From Gibbula magus (taxonomy: Eukaryota; Mollusca; Gastropoda; Trochida; Trochidae), in contig OW388305.1 in NCBI GenBank assembly GCA_936450465.1, positions 36,899,187-36,963,186 on the forward strand: DNA of 64,000 bases, written 5' to 3'. The translations under genes were made by a program, and so were the position numbers. The notes under the pieces are model-generated. The model saw only the letters and a program-made list of their open reading frames with translations, had not been told where the DNA came from and ran no database searches. Of the stretch, positions 23,276 to 35,400 are shown one piece after another. Within the stretch, counting starts at the first letter, position 1; each line of letters begins with the position of its first letter.

Positions 23276-23854
23276 TTAGAAACTCTTTTTAATGAAGAAA
23301 TCATATTGGTTTATTGTCATGATGTCATACAGTTTGGTAATCGTCGACTGATATGAACAATTGGTTGAATGACTTTCTATAATTGGTTACCGTCACACTG
23401 TAGACAGTGTCTCTCAATTAATCAAGGTTGTTACCTAAGCATTAAATTAATATTAATCTTTCCATCTACTTAATAAAATAACTTCTTTCACCCACGAGGT
23501 CACGTGAAATACATTAATACTTTACGTTCAAACGGGAATGTCACATTGTACTTAACTGCATTTAATTAACATTACTGTAGGCCATGTGGACCTTATACAA
23601 AATATAATTATTTTCTGTACCGTAATGGAGGCAATCTATAACCCAACCACTGCTTTGAGCAAAACTGCTCAATTTGCATTGCAACAATGTTTGCTGATGA
23701 ATGTTCAGGGGAATTCTTGTCAAATTTACTTTGTGACCTTATTATGTTTTCTTATTGCATCATCTTATGACATGATTTCCGTATTTGTGAAATAACTATT
23801 CTGGTTGAATTTTGCTGTACAAAATAAAGGAATAATACATAATGGAATTTAGTG

Positions 23855-24382
23855 TTAAATGCGTTGTAGGAGGTTTTTCTTGCTGAAATAAAGTGATCTC
23901 ACACAAATATAAATTAGTGTTACCAATGGCTAAATACATAATCCTAAATCAATAAAAGAGTTCTAAAACGAATGTACATGGTTCAGTTAAGCCATGCGAG
24001 TTCATTTCTAATAGAGTGGTCATTTTAAAGTGTTCACAGTAAAATGGTGGCTCGAAAGTAGTTCAGGGGAAATGACTGATGTAGATACCCAAAGATAAAG
24101 TTTTAAAAATTGTACAATGATGGATCTGTTAACCATCTTGCTGTCTGAACAAACATGTCATGAGACCTACAAATCTAACTCTCACACTGAAGAGTTCCAC
24201 ACCACTTATACGTTGTACGATTTTCGTAGAATATGTATAGTCGTTTCCTATGGATACGTCTTATCTGGTCGTGTAATGAGATGTTTTACCCATTTAGAAA
24301 CCAAAATATTGTATAAACTTTAATAATAAATGGAAAAATCTGAGAAAACATGATATGCAAAATCGTGCTACAGCGCCTTTAA
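23855..24382. mobile_element. TTAA-flanked MITE, partner of 9,064-9,542
   Basis: TTAA at 23,855 and CGTGCTACAGCGCCTTTAA ending at 24,382. The left terminus has decayed; the right terminus matches the family end. Interior blocks are shared with the copies at 9,064 and 63,443. About 528 bp, non-coding. Confidence 0.7.
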
Positions 24383-24587
24383 AAAGTACCATTTAAAGAC
24401 GACGGTCTATTGCATTAGCGTTTGACTGCATTTAAATCAATAGTCATATATCAATTAAGCAATGACAGTTCACTCAGATAATAACATAAAACACAATCGA
24501 GACACTTCATTTGTTTAAGTGACACTGTAAATCTGCCAACAATAGGATTTATGCTTTAACACCCGGTTTAGCAATCCACTCCATGTA

Positions 24588-25160
24588 GCTAATAATGACC
24601 CGTTGCCGAGTGGTTATGGCATATAGACTCGCGAGGGCGTGAGGGTCATTATTTGCCTTACACTCCCGCGGAAGACACTATTTATACAATAATTATATAT
24701 AGGCATGTTAAACGGTATTGTGTTGATTTATACGACATGATCAAAATATATCAGTGAAATATCCCCAATACTCTCATTACTGACTCGAAAGAAAGGTTTC
24801 AAACTTAATCATTTATTCCATAAACACAGTAGATATAAATTGGTACCTATACATACATATGTATACATGTATATAATACAAGAATAAATATCAATACAGC
24901 CATGACACAACAGAATGAACACACATCAGTATGGATCCTCGGTAACTCCATTGGTAAAACCGCTGCCCGACAATATTGAAATCCAGAGTTCGAATCTGAC
25001 TTTCGTTAATTACCAAATTTTCATTTCTAATTTGACAAAATTTCCAAATTTTACAAGTCCATTTGTTTCATAACCGCCCATGTCGGTTATGAGATAACCA
25101 ACCTGTGCAGATGGTGGTTGTGGCATATAACCTGCAACTCAAACAAAAGAAAAAACTTTC
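24588..25160. mobile_element. Copy-3-specific insertion with tRNA-like segments
   Basis: Copy 2 reads straight through (GCAATCCACTCCATTGGTGG near 9,718), while copy 3 is interrupted after CACTCCATG and resumes at about 25,160. Inside are CCGTTGCCGAGTGGTTATGG near 24,600, which is like a tRNA A box, and a second A-box/B-box-like segment at 24,930-25,005. A SINE or composite of SINEs is the likeliest reading. Target duplications were not identified. Confidence 0.5.
24930..25005 (+). repeat. tRNA-like SINE head
   Basis: Reads GGTAACTCCATTGGTAAAAC, similar to a D-arm/A box, then about 35 nt later AGAGTTCGAATCTGAC, similar to a T-arm/B box. No complete cloverleaf could be drawn, so this is a SINE-type or pseudo-tRNA segment and not a tRNA gene. 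Confidence 0.4.
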
Positions 25161-26024
25161 CAAGGAGTGTAATGTTGGTTCTTTGTTTAATCATCTGTTT
25201 GAGGGTTTGATCACTGAATCATTTTAGTTGTTAATATTTTGGTGTCGACCGAGGCAGGACAAACTTCACCCAAGAGCAATATAGGACGCCTGGGTCTCTT
25301 GGTGCTCTGTTCATCTGCTAATTCTCTCTTGAGGCACGAGCTAAAAATCTACGTTTGACTCTGCGAATATACGAATATACATATGTGTGTTTGTTCTTTG
25401 CTGAATCAATTCATAGTTTAAACAATGCATTGTTAGTGTTCATGTTATTGTTCTTTATTATCATTGCGATAACAAAAAAAAACTTGACTCAATATTCTAT
25501 AAACAGCAAAAAATAGATCAGACAATAATGAAGAAAGGCATTTATGATGACCCAAAGTTCAAACTATTATATAAAGAGCATGTTTTTAAAACTCAACAGT
25601 TTTTCTCAGTATGATTGGACAACTATTCAACAATTTCAACAGTGACAAAACCAAGTGAAACCAAGATGATACACATGTATAAGAAGGGGATATCTAACAT
25701 ATTTTATTGACAATATTTCATCACAAGATAAGTTCTTACAGGTACTTATTATTATGCATTACACGGCAGTATGAACACTATCTCAATGTCCTGGTAATGC
25801 TCAAGTAAAGTGCTATTGTTGCTATATTCAAAATCATCATTAGGATGAAAGCCTTAAACAACAGTTCATTCCATTGGGACTTCAAGTATTAAATCCGGAT
25901 GTAGTATGGTATTCATATTACATGCTTCAATTCATGCTGCAATTCCCTCTCTCACGCATGATTTCAGTTGCAATGCATATGTGGTGTCAATTTGGAATTA
26001 ATGATTTTTTATAAATATTTGTGT

Positions 26025-27670
26025 ACAGCTGCTGAACAAAAGTTTGTTACATTGCTATGTTTACATGACTTTGGAGACTTCAGACACAGATAAAATGCTT
26101 ATCAATGTTAGTATTGTAGCACTTTTTAATATCAAAAGAAAGTAAATTCAATAAGGTATATTAATCTCTGTTGTTGTTCTTAGTGCTTGTATTTGTTTTG
26201 TCATGAATTCCTGGAGACTGCGACGGGTATCTTTTCAGACAAAAATATAAACATTTGTTTACCAAATTTCAAAGCTACTGGCTTGAAATAGGCATTCCCT
26301 TATCAGCCGGTTCATCAATAATGGCCCAGGGAGTCTTAATAGAGTTAATGTATTGGGAATTCCAATTATGGTATGTTCAGGACAGCCACAAATGAACGAC
26401 CGCTCCTGGAAAAGTGAGCAGTGGTTTGATTTTGCTGAAATATGATTTTCTTAATCAGAATTATAAGACATTCATATTGCGTTTTAGGTCATTAATGATC
26501 CCATTCTGATGTTTCTGTGAATTATAGAATATCAACCACCTTCTCAGATTCCAGGTGCCATTTTCTGACAATATCCCCCAAAATGGACTTGGGGTTGGTG
26601 TTTTACAGTCATCTCTGAGCAATAACTTCGATATAACTTACTTTGAAAACAACTTACTTACATCTTACTACTATTACTTAGCATGTGAAAATAGATTTGT
26701 CAGTGAAAGGAACATGGTTCCAATATGGCTCCAGGTGATATCCGTGTGCTCTTCTCCGGTCATTCAAAATAAGTTTTCTGCACGATGACGTAGCATTTAT
26801 ACGGATATTGTTGAATATGCCTGGAGAATGTGATATGACTGATCTACAAAACAACCCTTTTCTACACTATACCCCTCAGAATGTTAAGAGTTGAGACTGT
26901 GTTCTCATACACTGATTTCGTGCCAATCTCATTTTCCCATTAGTTGTGTTTCTCGGTCTGCAAGATCTTCCTGCTTCAAAAAATATTCTGTAGCATGATT
27001 TGTTTTAATAGATACTATTTCATACCATCATTTGTCGAACCTGCACATGTATATTTCGGTCATTACTTTTGAACTTCTATCCACTTCATGCAAGTGTGTC
27101 TGGTGGTGAAAATCCAGGTTCCTTCACTAAAAGTTGAATTTCTTCGCTTTAACATATTCACTGCACCTTATGTTGAAATAACCAGTTGTTTGAGACAATT
27201 GTGCCAATGAAAGCAGATACATGTTTCATTGGCAATATAAATTCTAAGAGATAACGGACATCAAACTGTGAAACTTTTTTCAGTTTTAAAAACTTCATAT
27301 TGGATGACGCACTTTGCTGTATCTTGGTAGCAAATATATTTTCCAAGTTTTGATGAACAAGAAAACATCTGTCACTTCAAGGAACTTTCAGTGTTACTGT
27401 AAATGAATAAATTTGTTTACGCTAAAGGGAGAAAATACACCATCAAAGTCGCTCCATCTGTTAAACCGAGGTGTGTCACAGTCTTTTGATTGGTACGCTC
27501 AACTTCCAAGCGTAGACCGTTGATTGGATGAAATACCAGCCAAGGGAGGCAATATTCTTGATTATCGTGAATGCATGAAGATATGCACATTTCTCTAAGT
27601 CTAAGGTGATACTGCTGAAGGGATGTTAAACGATAACTCACCCACTCACTCATTCACTCTATAGCCAAAG
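26025..27670. other. Copy-3-specific insertion, non-coding
   Basis: Absent from copy 2, which passes from the TTATAAAT block near 10,470 to GCACACTTCTCTAAGTC near 10,590. The right part (27,410-27,660) ends in TTAAACGATAACTCACCCAC and further ACTCACTC units, a tail resembling common mollusc short repeats. A 78-codon minus-strand frame at 27,417-27,653 consists of this repeat and is not counted as a gene. Exact edges are unclear. Confidence 0.5.
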
Positions 27671-28994
27671 TGGAATTATGATAGCAAAACTTCATTTTCA
27701 TTCCAACCATTACTTTTGCATCAGCTCAGGGAATATTTCTCAAATTCAAGTTTCTCATCTGTATTGTTTTTCATCTTTCACTACCTTGAGGCATGATTTC
27801 TAATAGTACAAAAGTCAATAATAATTACATTTTGCGAGATGTTACGTTCCTAAAGCGTCAACATTGTTGCATGCAAATGGACAAATTAAATTTTAAAAAT
27901 GAGTTTTAAATTTGAAAAAGTAAATTTTAAAACAACTTATTTGCTATTGACTATGGCATTACGGGAAAGGGGAACTAAATTACAAACGACACAGGAAAAT
28001 ATAAGTCACATTAATCATAGTTTTCAAAGCTCTCACAGCTTAAATTAAACTACAATTTCAAGTAAAAACACATCATTATGATAGAAGAAAATAGTACTAC
28101 CTATATTCCCTGTGAATAATATCATTACTATAGTAGGTTATTACGATAAACAATGCATAATGAACGAGATACGTAGTTCTTTTTCTGTTTTTTTTTTAAC
28201 TATTAGCCACATGATAACTATTTAATTTGACATGAAAAAAGACATGAAATGTGGCAATTTGAACTCAAAATATAGTTAACCAGGAGATACTAAACATCAA
28301 AGTTCTCATAAAGTATCGCCAAAGTACTTTTCACAACTTTATACACATGCATTTGTCCGATTTATGGAATGTCTAGATCTCGTCCATAAATTAATTGCAC
28401 AATAGTAAATACTTGTGTATATTAAAGCTAAAGACATCAGTTAACATGAACAGAATCATTAAAGATAACGGGACAATTTACGTTACTGATACTGGAATTA
28501 TTATGATGTTAATCTTCATGATATATATTATCAGAGTCAATAGATAAAGAGCTAGATTTAGAATATTTAAATATATGTATGATATACCCCGTCCACTCAG
28601 CTCAAACACTATTCTGGATTTTACAACTATAGTGAATGTGTTTCCTGAAATCTTCAGAGATTAGGATCGTTTCTTCATTTTCATCAAAACGTAGATACCA
28701 ATATCCATTACTGCCAAACATAAAAGTTTGTTCATGTTGGAAGCAAGATTAGGTGTGTTAAGCATCATTGCAGCATTAGAGTCGCCCATGGGAATATCTG
28801 GTATGTATCAGAAGCAGAGGAAATTGGAGAACTATCTAAAACATCATTGATAGATCTTAAAAGGATTGGTGAGAAAAACCTGTTAAGAGATATTTTGTTG
28901 ATTGTATTTATGTTTTAGTTTTCTGTGTGTAAGGAACAATTCCAAGACGTCTCTATCCCTACCGTTTGTTGTCCGATACTCTATGTATCTTTTC

Positions 28995-29604
28995 TTAAAG
29001 GCACTGTTGCACGTCAATTGCTGTAAAATATGAATAATATACAGATCATGGACAACTTTCGATATTAAAAACGATCTGCCCTCAGGTAATGAATTATATT
29101 AGGTATCTGGAAAATGTGTACGTATTCAGGTTTTAAAGTTAACTTTAAAAAACCGGAAGTAATTATTGAAAGGTTGCATTAAATCCGCATGAAGTGCAAT
29201 ATCAGCAATATTTTTTTAAAATGCACGCAACCCAAAGACCAAAAACGGCAATCGCTATGGTTGATGTAACATCAATGCTTACATTGTGTATTACAAATTT
29301 GTGAAGTTAAAGATTCTCCTTAATGAAGACTATCCCATTTTTGTTGTCAGTTAAGAGATTAAAGTATATGCAAGAGCTGAATGAAATCCGTGTTTACCCA
29401 TTGTCTACACTCTATATTTCCCATTTTGCACATCAGCGACTCTTACTATATGTGATATACCTGAGTAACTTCCGCCGTCTCAACGTTTTGATTATTGACT
29501 GCAGGGTAATTGTAAAGAGTAATAAGTATTTTATTGCACCGAAAGGAACCTTAAGTGAGTTCATATGACCTCGCTTGACGAAAAGCGTGCACCTGTGCCT
29601 TTAA
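28995..29604. mobile_element. MITE with TTAA target duplication, copy-3-specific
   Basis: The left end TTAAAGGCACTGTTGCACG and right end CGTGCACCTGTGCCTTTAA form terminal inverted repeats of about 15 bp. Copy 2 has the unoccupied site (TTTTCATAACTGAATC near 12,055), while copy 3 reads TTTTCTTAA-[element]-TTAACTGAATC. The element is about 610 bp with no transposase frame. The 81-codon frame inside it (29,323-29,568) shows no recognisable protein features. TTAA plus AGG ends recall the T2/Kolobok-type MITEs known from other animals. Confidence 0.8.
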
Positions 29605-29647
29605 CTGAATCATTGTTTGTATCTGTTCTTAACTGAACCTTTGTCAG

Positions 29648-29740
29648 GAAGGTGAGGTGAGTTGGGGTTTAACGCTGCTTTCAAAAGTATTTTTTCTTAT
29701 ATTTAAACTGCTACTATTATTTCAGGAAGCCCGCTTCTCA
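29648..29740 (-). mobile_element. Truncated SINE tail, partner of 12,089
   Basis: AAGGTGAGGTGAGTTGGGGT, TTAACGCTGCTTTCAAAAGT and AGGAAGCCCGC are shared with the fragment at 12,089 and with the full SINE at 55,460. Confidence 0.65.
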
Positions 29741-30984
29741 TTGGAACAATTATCCATATTACTATTGGCTGATTACCATGATTCACATGTTTTGGACATT
29801 ACGTTTGTGGTTGACATCTACTTACCCCATGTTGTATGAGGATAATGACATTGAAGATTGAACCATTCCTGCAAATTCCATGCAAATGTAAAGACAAAAG
29901 AAAACAGCTCATGCACAACTCCAAAAACATAAAATGTGAAATACATATATATAGGAGTCTGAATAATACGTTGAACATAAATATCAATTTTTAGCAACAA
30001 TTGTTATGTGAAAACCTTAATTACCATAGCAACGACAACATCTTCTAAATTTATACGTTCCTTTCTTCAAGAACAGCAGCTAGACGCCAGGCATCCCATG
30101 AGAGTTCTACTGAAGGTAAGTTGATTTGAACAATATCAGCATTATTCCTAATTATCCCTGCTGAGCGAAACGGGTGAGATAGTATTTGACAGTGATAGTA
30201 TTTGACATGTACGAACTAGAATAACTCAATAACTATTCTCTGGCTTCTTTTCATATATTGCCTATGTTACTTTGGCCAGAGAATATGTCATTCAACTCAA
30301 AGGTATCACACACGGAATGAGTAGGGCTTATTAGATTGACTTTGGTAGTACTATCAAAATGAACGGTAAATTCGTATAGAAATCTGCATGATAGACTTAT
30401 CAGCCAAATATCTCAAGAGTGGTTCACTAGATTATCGTCACACTTTAAAACAAATCATATCCTTGCAAGACACAGTAGACTATAACTTAACGCATTTTAC
30501 TCTTTAATAAGGAGGAATAGCGCTAAATGGATTAAGTGGCCTTGACATAATTGAAAAGACATTATTATTTCAAGTAGCCACAAATCATATTAAATATTAA
30601 CTTACGTACTCGTGAGATTATAACTGATTAACACTTTATACAGAATATAGTGCACAATAGAATGAACCAACCTTTTACTTTCATTGTGTTTAATAATTTG
30701 AGAACTTTACACCCACGAAACAGATTCCTGATAGTTGCAGAATGAATTTGGGTGGATGGTGAGTCAACCATCAGTGTCCAAAAGATTACGATCAGCCAGG
30801 ATTCTTGAACTCTCGTATGTGGCAATATATGAAGAGAGTGTTCTTTACCGACGAGAGCACGTTTCATATGAACATAAATCTCCGGTTTCATATTTGTGTC
30901 ATTTTTGAGGTTATTCTTTTCTCAGGTAAACCTCCTCAAGGCCATACAGAATATCCCTTTGGCATATTATGGAATTACCATGGG

Positions 30985-31092
30985 ACATTCTATAGGATAC
31001 ACATGGGGCATTCTATAGAATATACCTGGGGCATTCTATAGAATATACCTGGGGCATTCTCAAGAATATACCTGGGGCATTCTATAGATTAC
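30985..31092 (+). repeat. ~24-bp tandem repeat
   Basis: Five units of GGGGCATTCTATAGAATATA plus CCT. Each contains the palindrome TTCTATAGAA. It lies inside the insertion that splits the transposase remnant. Confidence 0.85.
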
Positions 31093-31199
31093 CCATGGCC
31101 TTGAAACTCGATTTTAACATGAACGTAAATTCCTGTATAACCTCCTTTGAGGTTTTAATTCCAACCACAGCCCTTATCAGAACAAATGAAAAATTATTA

Positions 31200-31275
31200 T
31201 AATGTCAGACTTGACATGATGGGATTCGAACCTTCGCACTTTAAACTTGACGCTCTACCACGGGACCAGGAAGGA
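31200..31275 (-). repeat. tRNA-like segment (pseudo-tRNA or SINE head)
   Basis: On the minus strand it reads GTCCCGTGGTAGAGCGTCAA, similar to a tRNA D-arm/A box, and then GAAGGTTCGAATCCCATCA, a good T-arm/B box. Spacing between the boxes (about 35 nt) is tRNA-like. Acceptor-stem pairing is not convincing, so I call it tRNA-derived and not a functional tRNA gene. Confidence 0.5.
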
Positions 31276-33019
31276 CCTGGCAATGACACGTTTAATCACT
31301 CTATCCATACTCATGTTTCCTCTAAATCAAAATATAGCGATAGTGATGGAGAAATGCCATTTGAAGTGCATGGGATGCACGAGCTTTTCGAGTCGGACAG
31401 TCCGCTATCCATTCGACAAGAGCAACCTCAACGTCAACATGTTGACCCTCTCACCTCTTGAACGCTTACAATTGTCGTTTCACAGCGTCTAAGAGACGTC
31501 AACTGCTTGCCTGCGTGACAGCTGTAATTGACCACAAAATATTAACTGTCAAACTCTGATGTTTGCCCTGTACACTGGTTTGAATTTAAACCAGTCATGT
31601 GTTGAGAAACACTACCATACACATGTATAACCTGTGAAATAAATACATAACACTAGAGCTCAAATGCATATGTCAATGCATAATCCTGTGATATTTCATG
31701 TGGACTTGCTTCAATTTTGCATTGCATTGATACCACGAGTCTTTGGCCTTTACACTAAATATTTGTGTCTATTTTATATTAAACCAGATTTCTTTGGAAT
31801 TGTACAAATGACTTTTAATTGATGCCAGTGTTGCTCCAGTGTGACTAATCTGACTACTTATATGTATATTGTATTACATGTGCAGATGATCCTTCTTTTG
31901 ACACAAATAGTTGTAATTCAGTCTTATTCAATAAATGGAGATGTTCCTGTTGTGTGAATAACAACAAGAAGTAATACAGTTCCAAATCTCATTAAGCATC
32001 AGTCGTGTTTATAGTGATTCTGTATTTCAGTTCATGAATAGAAGCAAATGAAGGAATGTTACATGGTCGTGAAAAAAGTTAACTTGTTGTAGAAAAATGC
32101 AATTACATTACATTTTTCATGAAGGGGAAACTTATCCGTTTTCACTTGCAAAGGAGTTAGACAAAAGCAAAAAAACGCCCATATAACATGGCATCAAACG
32201 TTTCCTAATTTGTGTTCCATTCATCACTTTAACACCAGATGAATGGCATTTAATGAGAGGAAACCAACTGCACAAAAAGAACATCAACTACTCTTACTTG
32301 CATTGCTACAGCGCTGAATCAATGTTATTAGAGAACTAACAAAGTGTTGCAAGTGAAACCTTTTTTCTAAAACAGGATAAATAGACGATATTCAGATTCG
32401 TTCGAACGCAAGATTGACAAATATTTCAAAAAGTTCTTAAGCTCAGTAGTGAATCGTCTGACAGTTTAAAAGAGCTGCTGAAGATGCGTTTTTTCGTGAA
32501 GATGAAACATGGTTTAGGTAAAAAGCTGACAGATGTTCTATCTTGTAAAGGCCGTGTATCTATAATATAAAATTCTAAAACACAGCCATAATGATGTAAT
32601 ATAATAAATAGAAAATATGGTTTGCTTTGTGAATAACATGCGTGTATAACATCTACCTTTCTACCACTCGATGAGAACAACATTTATTATATAATTTGGA
32701 GTGAGAAACTCAATTCTATCAGTGAAACAAAACCTCTATCAAGCTGCAGTGGCGATAAAATTTATCACCACTCTGCTGAATGATAATAAAATTTATCACC
32801 ACTCGAGTGACGTCAACGGAACAATGTTATGACGTCTTATTGTCAGCTTGCGAAGGCTGAAATATCACTGAAATCATTCCACGTCAACATAAAACGCAGA
32901 AATAATGATATAATAAATAGAATACATGTATCTGTTTTTCCTTGACTGCGCCAGACAGATATCCTCTATATATCCTCTCGTATCTCCGTGATAACATGCG
33001 CTATTCCACCCGCACCGAT

Positions 33020-33715
33020 ACAGTATATAGAGATAATTACCCGAGGAATTGTGTATAATGACTTTTACTTAGCGAATGCGAAATTGTGCATTGCCCGAGC
33101 GAGAGGGAGGATTATATATTTAGAGGATATTTGGCTTTTCTTGACTAATACCATGTGTATCTCATCGAGTGAGGTAGAAAGGTTATATTTTCACGAGTGA
33201 GATAAACATGTTATTTGTCAAGAAAAGACACATTTTCTATTCATTATATGACCAAATCGTTGCATATTGACCGAAATAGACTTGCATTTAAGTTGGCTCA
33301 AGAATGAGCCTGTTGCCTCAGCAACAATGTGACGTCATGAACGTGTCATGACGTCGGAGCATTGTTTTGTGACGTCAGGTCATTGTTATATCAGTCACTA
33401 GTGACTGATAACACGTCCCATTGTTATTTTCACTAGTGACTGATAACACTGTTTATTTTCATTGATAGATCCCGGTATTTTACCTGCAATCACATAATAA
33501 AAATGTGAACGAGTTTCGTATAAGTCATATGGAACACTTACGAGTGTAATAATTTCTGTATTACCGATTCTATTCCATTCCAATCACGTAAACATAGCCA
33601 GGAGACGGCCCACTTCTCTTGCGACGGCAGGGTACAGTGACGTCGCGAGCAATTGTTTTATGACGTCACAGACGTGAAATATGGTAAGTCGCGCTGAAAC
33701 AATGGTTGCTAGGCA
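33020..33715. repeat. TGACGTCA-rich repeat block shared with 6,690-7,000
   Basis: The left edge is TATATAGAGATAATTACCCG and the right part GCCCACTTCTCTTGCGACGG, then TACAGTGACGTCGCGAGCAA. Both match 6,695 and 6,895 in the same order. The interior holds several TGACGTCA or TGACGTC words and a 22-bp perfect palindrome at 33,389-33,410 (half-site TATCAGTCACT), half of which is repeated 34 bp downstream. No coding frame is present. Confidence 0.65.
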
Positions 33716-34170
33716 AAAGTGATATGTGCACATTTTTTCAACCATATGGGTAATAAACAGAGGGTATTTTGTGTGTCGAGTGACGGGTAAATGTTACTGT
33801 CAATTGGAGGCAAGTCCAGATTAAAAGAACAAAATGCCTGTGTTGTTTTCTTTTGTTCAGCCTATCTATATTACATGTAAGTTATCGTCTATTTAGGTTG
33901 TATGTTAACATAATTCAGAACTTTCTGAATAGATCGTATGGATGCTAACAACCACTGTCAGAATTGAATCAGACTATATGGGAGCGAAGTTTCAGACAAT
34001 GTCTAATTTTGCCTTGACTGTCATGCTTCCCCTGGAGTTACAACATGACGTCAAATATCAAAGGCGGAAAACACAGAAATGGTTTCTTAGATTTAATTGA
34101 TTTAGAAAATATTTGCATCATGTTTCTTGTGCGCGTCCAAACGTTCAGACCTGTTTTGTATAAAGAGGTA

Positions 34171-34490
34171 ACTAAACGGCCTTCTATTTAATACCATGTT
34201 TATTAAACGTGTTAATGATTTTGTATTAAACGAGCGAAAGCGAGTTTGATACCAATCATTCATGAGTTTAATAAAAATGGTATTAACTAGAAGGAAGTTT
34301 AGTATTCTGTTTATTACTCGCCCACCTCGTCCAGCGAAATAGCCGACATACATGTAGCTCTGAAACTATGATTCCCGCAAGTTCGATACCACTGTGACGA
34401 CGTTACTCCCATTGTGACGTCAAAACCTCGAACTATACGTGCGGCTGTATTACACTAGTTTAATATTGCCGTATAAATATTACACTGCAG
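34171..34490 (+). repeat. Inverted-repeat element, partner of 361-660
   Basis: The 36-bp arms 34,173-34,208 and 34,266-34,301 are reverse complements with four mismatches and a 57-nt loop. Downstream, CATTGTGACGTCAAAA and TTGCCGTATAAATATTACAC match the end of the block at 361-660. Confidence 0.7.
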
Positions 34491-34554
34491 TATCTTACAC
34501 GGGCGAGTAATAATCACGCGTAACATGTTTTGGGTATACATGTATCATTTTACC

Positions 34555-34995
34555 ACAATTTGGGTCTTGGTATATAGAGAATCTCACCCAAGTGTCTTCT
34601 GATATCAAATATATCAACACGAGCTGATAAAAGTTAAAAATATCCGAGGCTTGCCGAGGATATTTGACTTTTATCAACGAGTGTGAGATATCAGAAGCCA
34701 CGAGGGTGAGATTCCAATTATCATCCAAAATTATTCTTCATTAGTTTTTTATGAAAAATTAACATATCTGAACACAAAACTGCCATTTTTTCGCTTCCAG
34801 TGCCGTGATGTCATGGCATTGGGACGTCATCATGATTATGACGTCATAGCATTGTGAGGTCATTACTTGATGATGCAAAACCATTGTGATGTCATGTAGC
34901 TGACGCCAACAGGGCATTGTTCAAAATCTACTGTCAAAACGTAGGAGATTTGATCTCATACAAGCGATATCTCCTGTGGAACCCAGTTTTGGATG
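34555..34995. repeat. Nested inverted repeat with TGACGTCA words
   Basis: The outer arms 34,579-34,603 and 34,688-34,713 (GAATCTCACCC, TCTTCTGATATC) enclose inner arms 34,625-34,644 and 34,658-34,675 (GATAAAAGT, AATATCC). The right part has ATGACGTCATAGCATTGTGA-type repeats. The sequence at 34,955-34,990 (GCGATATCTCCTGTGG..CC.AGTTTTGGA) recurs inverted at 37,635-37,680. Confidence 0.65.
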
Positions 34996-35344
34996 ATAAA
35001 TCAGTGTACCATTTTTACTACGGTATGTAATGTTCGCGGTCTCTTCAAGTGCGAACTACAAACGCTTTCTCGGTATTGATAACCTACAATGTACACGTAC
35101 ATGTGTCTGTTACGAACAAGCTATAGGGAGCTCACAAAGTAGGAATATTAAATTTCATTATTTGTTTAAACAATCTGCAGATTGTTCGACTCCAACAATC
35201 TGAAAATGCTTACAATGTAGGAATGTGTGTGTAAAGTTACCTAACCTGTATGTTAAAACTTACGGAAACGTGTTGTTGACTCTTGTCCGTATTTAGGTAA
35301 TGTGTATTGGTTGTTTTATATTATTCCTCATTTGTACTTTCATT

Positions 35345-35400
35345 GTCCAGGGGATGATAGGGCAGTGGTTAGTGCGTTTGGGTTTAAATCCCACAATTGC
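35345..35400 (+). repeat. Truncated tRNA-like SINE head
   Basis: GATAGGGCAGTGGTTAGTGC resembles the A-box region of the SINE at 55,774 (minus), and GGGTTTAAATCCC resembles a B box. The two boxes are nearly adjacent, so the middle is deleted. Confidence 0.4.

Larger units (their letters stand above)
30730..31560 (+). pseudogene. Decayed transposase remnant, interrupted (partner of 13,200)
   Basis: The left part 30,730-30,885 reads NEFGWM..., then MWQYMKRVFFTDESTFHMN. This keeps the TDES block expected around a catalytic Asp of Tc1/mariner-type transposases. The right part 31,380-31,560 reads SDSPLSIRQEQPQRQHVDPLTS and continues in another frame. The two parts are separated by a ~500-bp insertion carrying a 23-bp tandem repeat and a tRNA-like segment. 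Compared with the copy at 13,200 this one is better preserved at the TDES block but is physically split. Family assignment rests on a short motif and is tentative. Confidence 0.4.
23461..34160 (+). repeat. Segmental duplication, copy 3
   Basis: Collinear with 8,631-17,640 (see that entry for anchors). It is longer because of copy-specific insertions at about 24,588-25,160, 26,025-27,670, 28,995-29,604 and 30,885-31,390. It also retains a 33,020-33,715 block that copy 2 lacks but copy 1 has at 6,690-7,000. It carries no host gene that I can recognise. Confidence 0.85.

Noticed and set aside
31200..31275. Possible functional tRNA gene (minus)
   Set aside because: A and B boxes are good, but the acceptor stem does not pair convincingly and the segment sits inside a repeat insertion.
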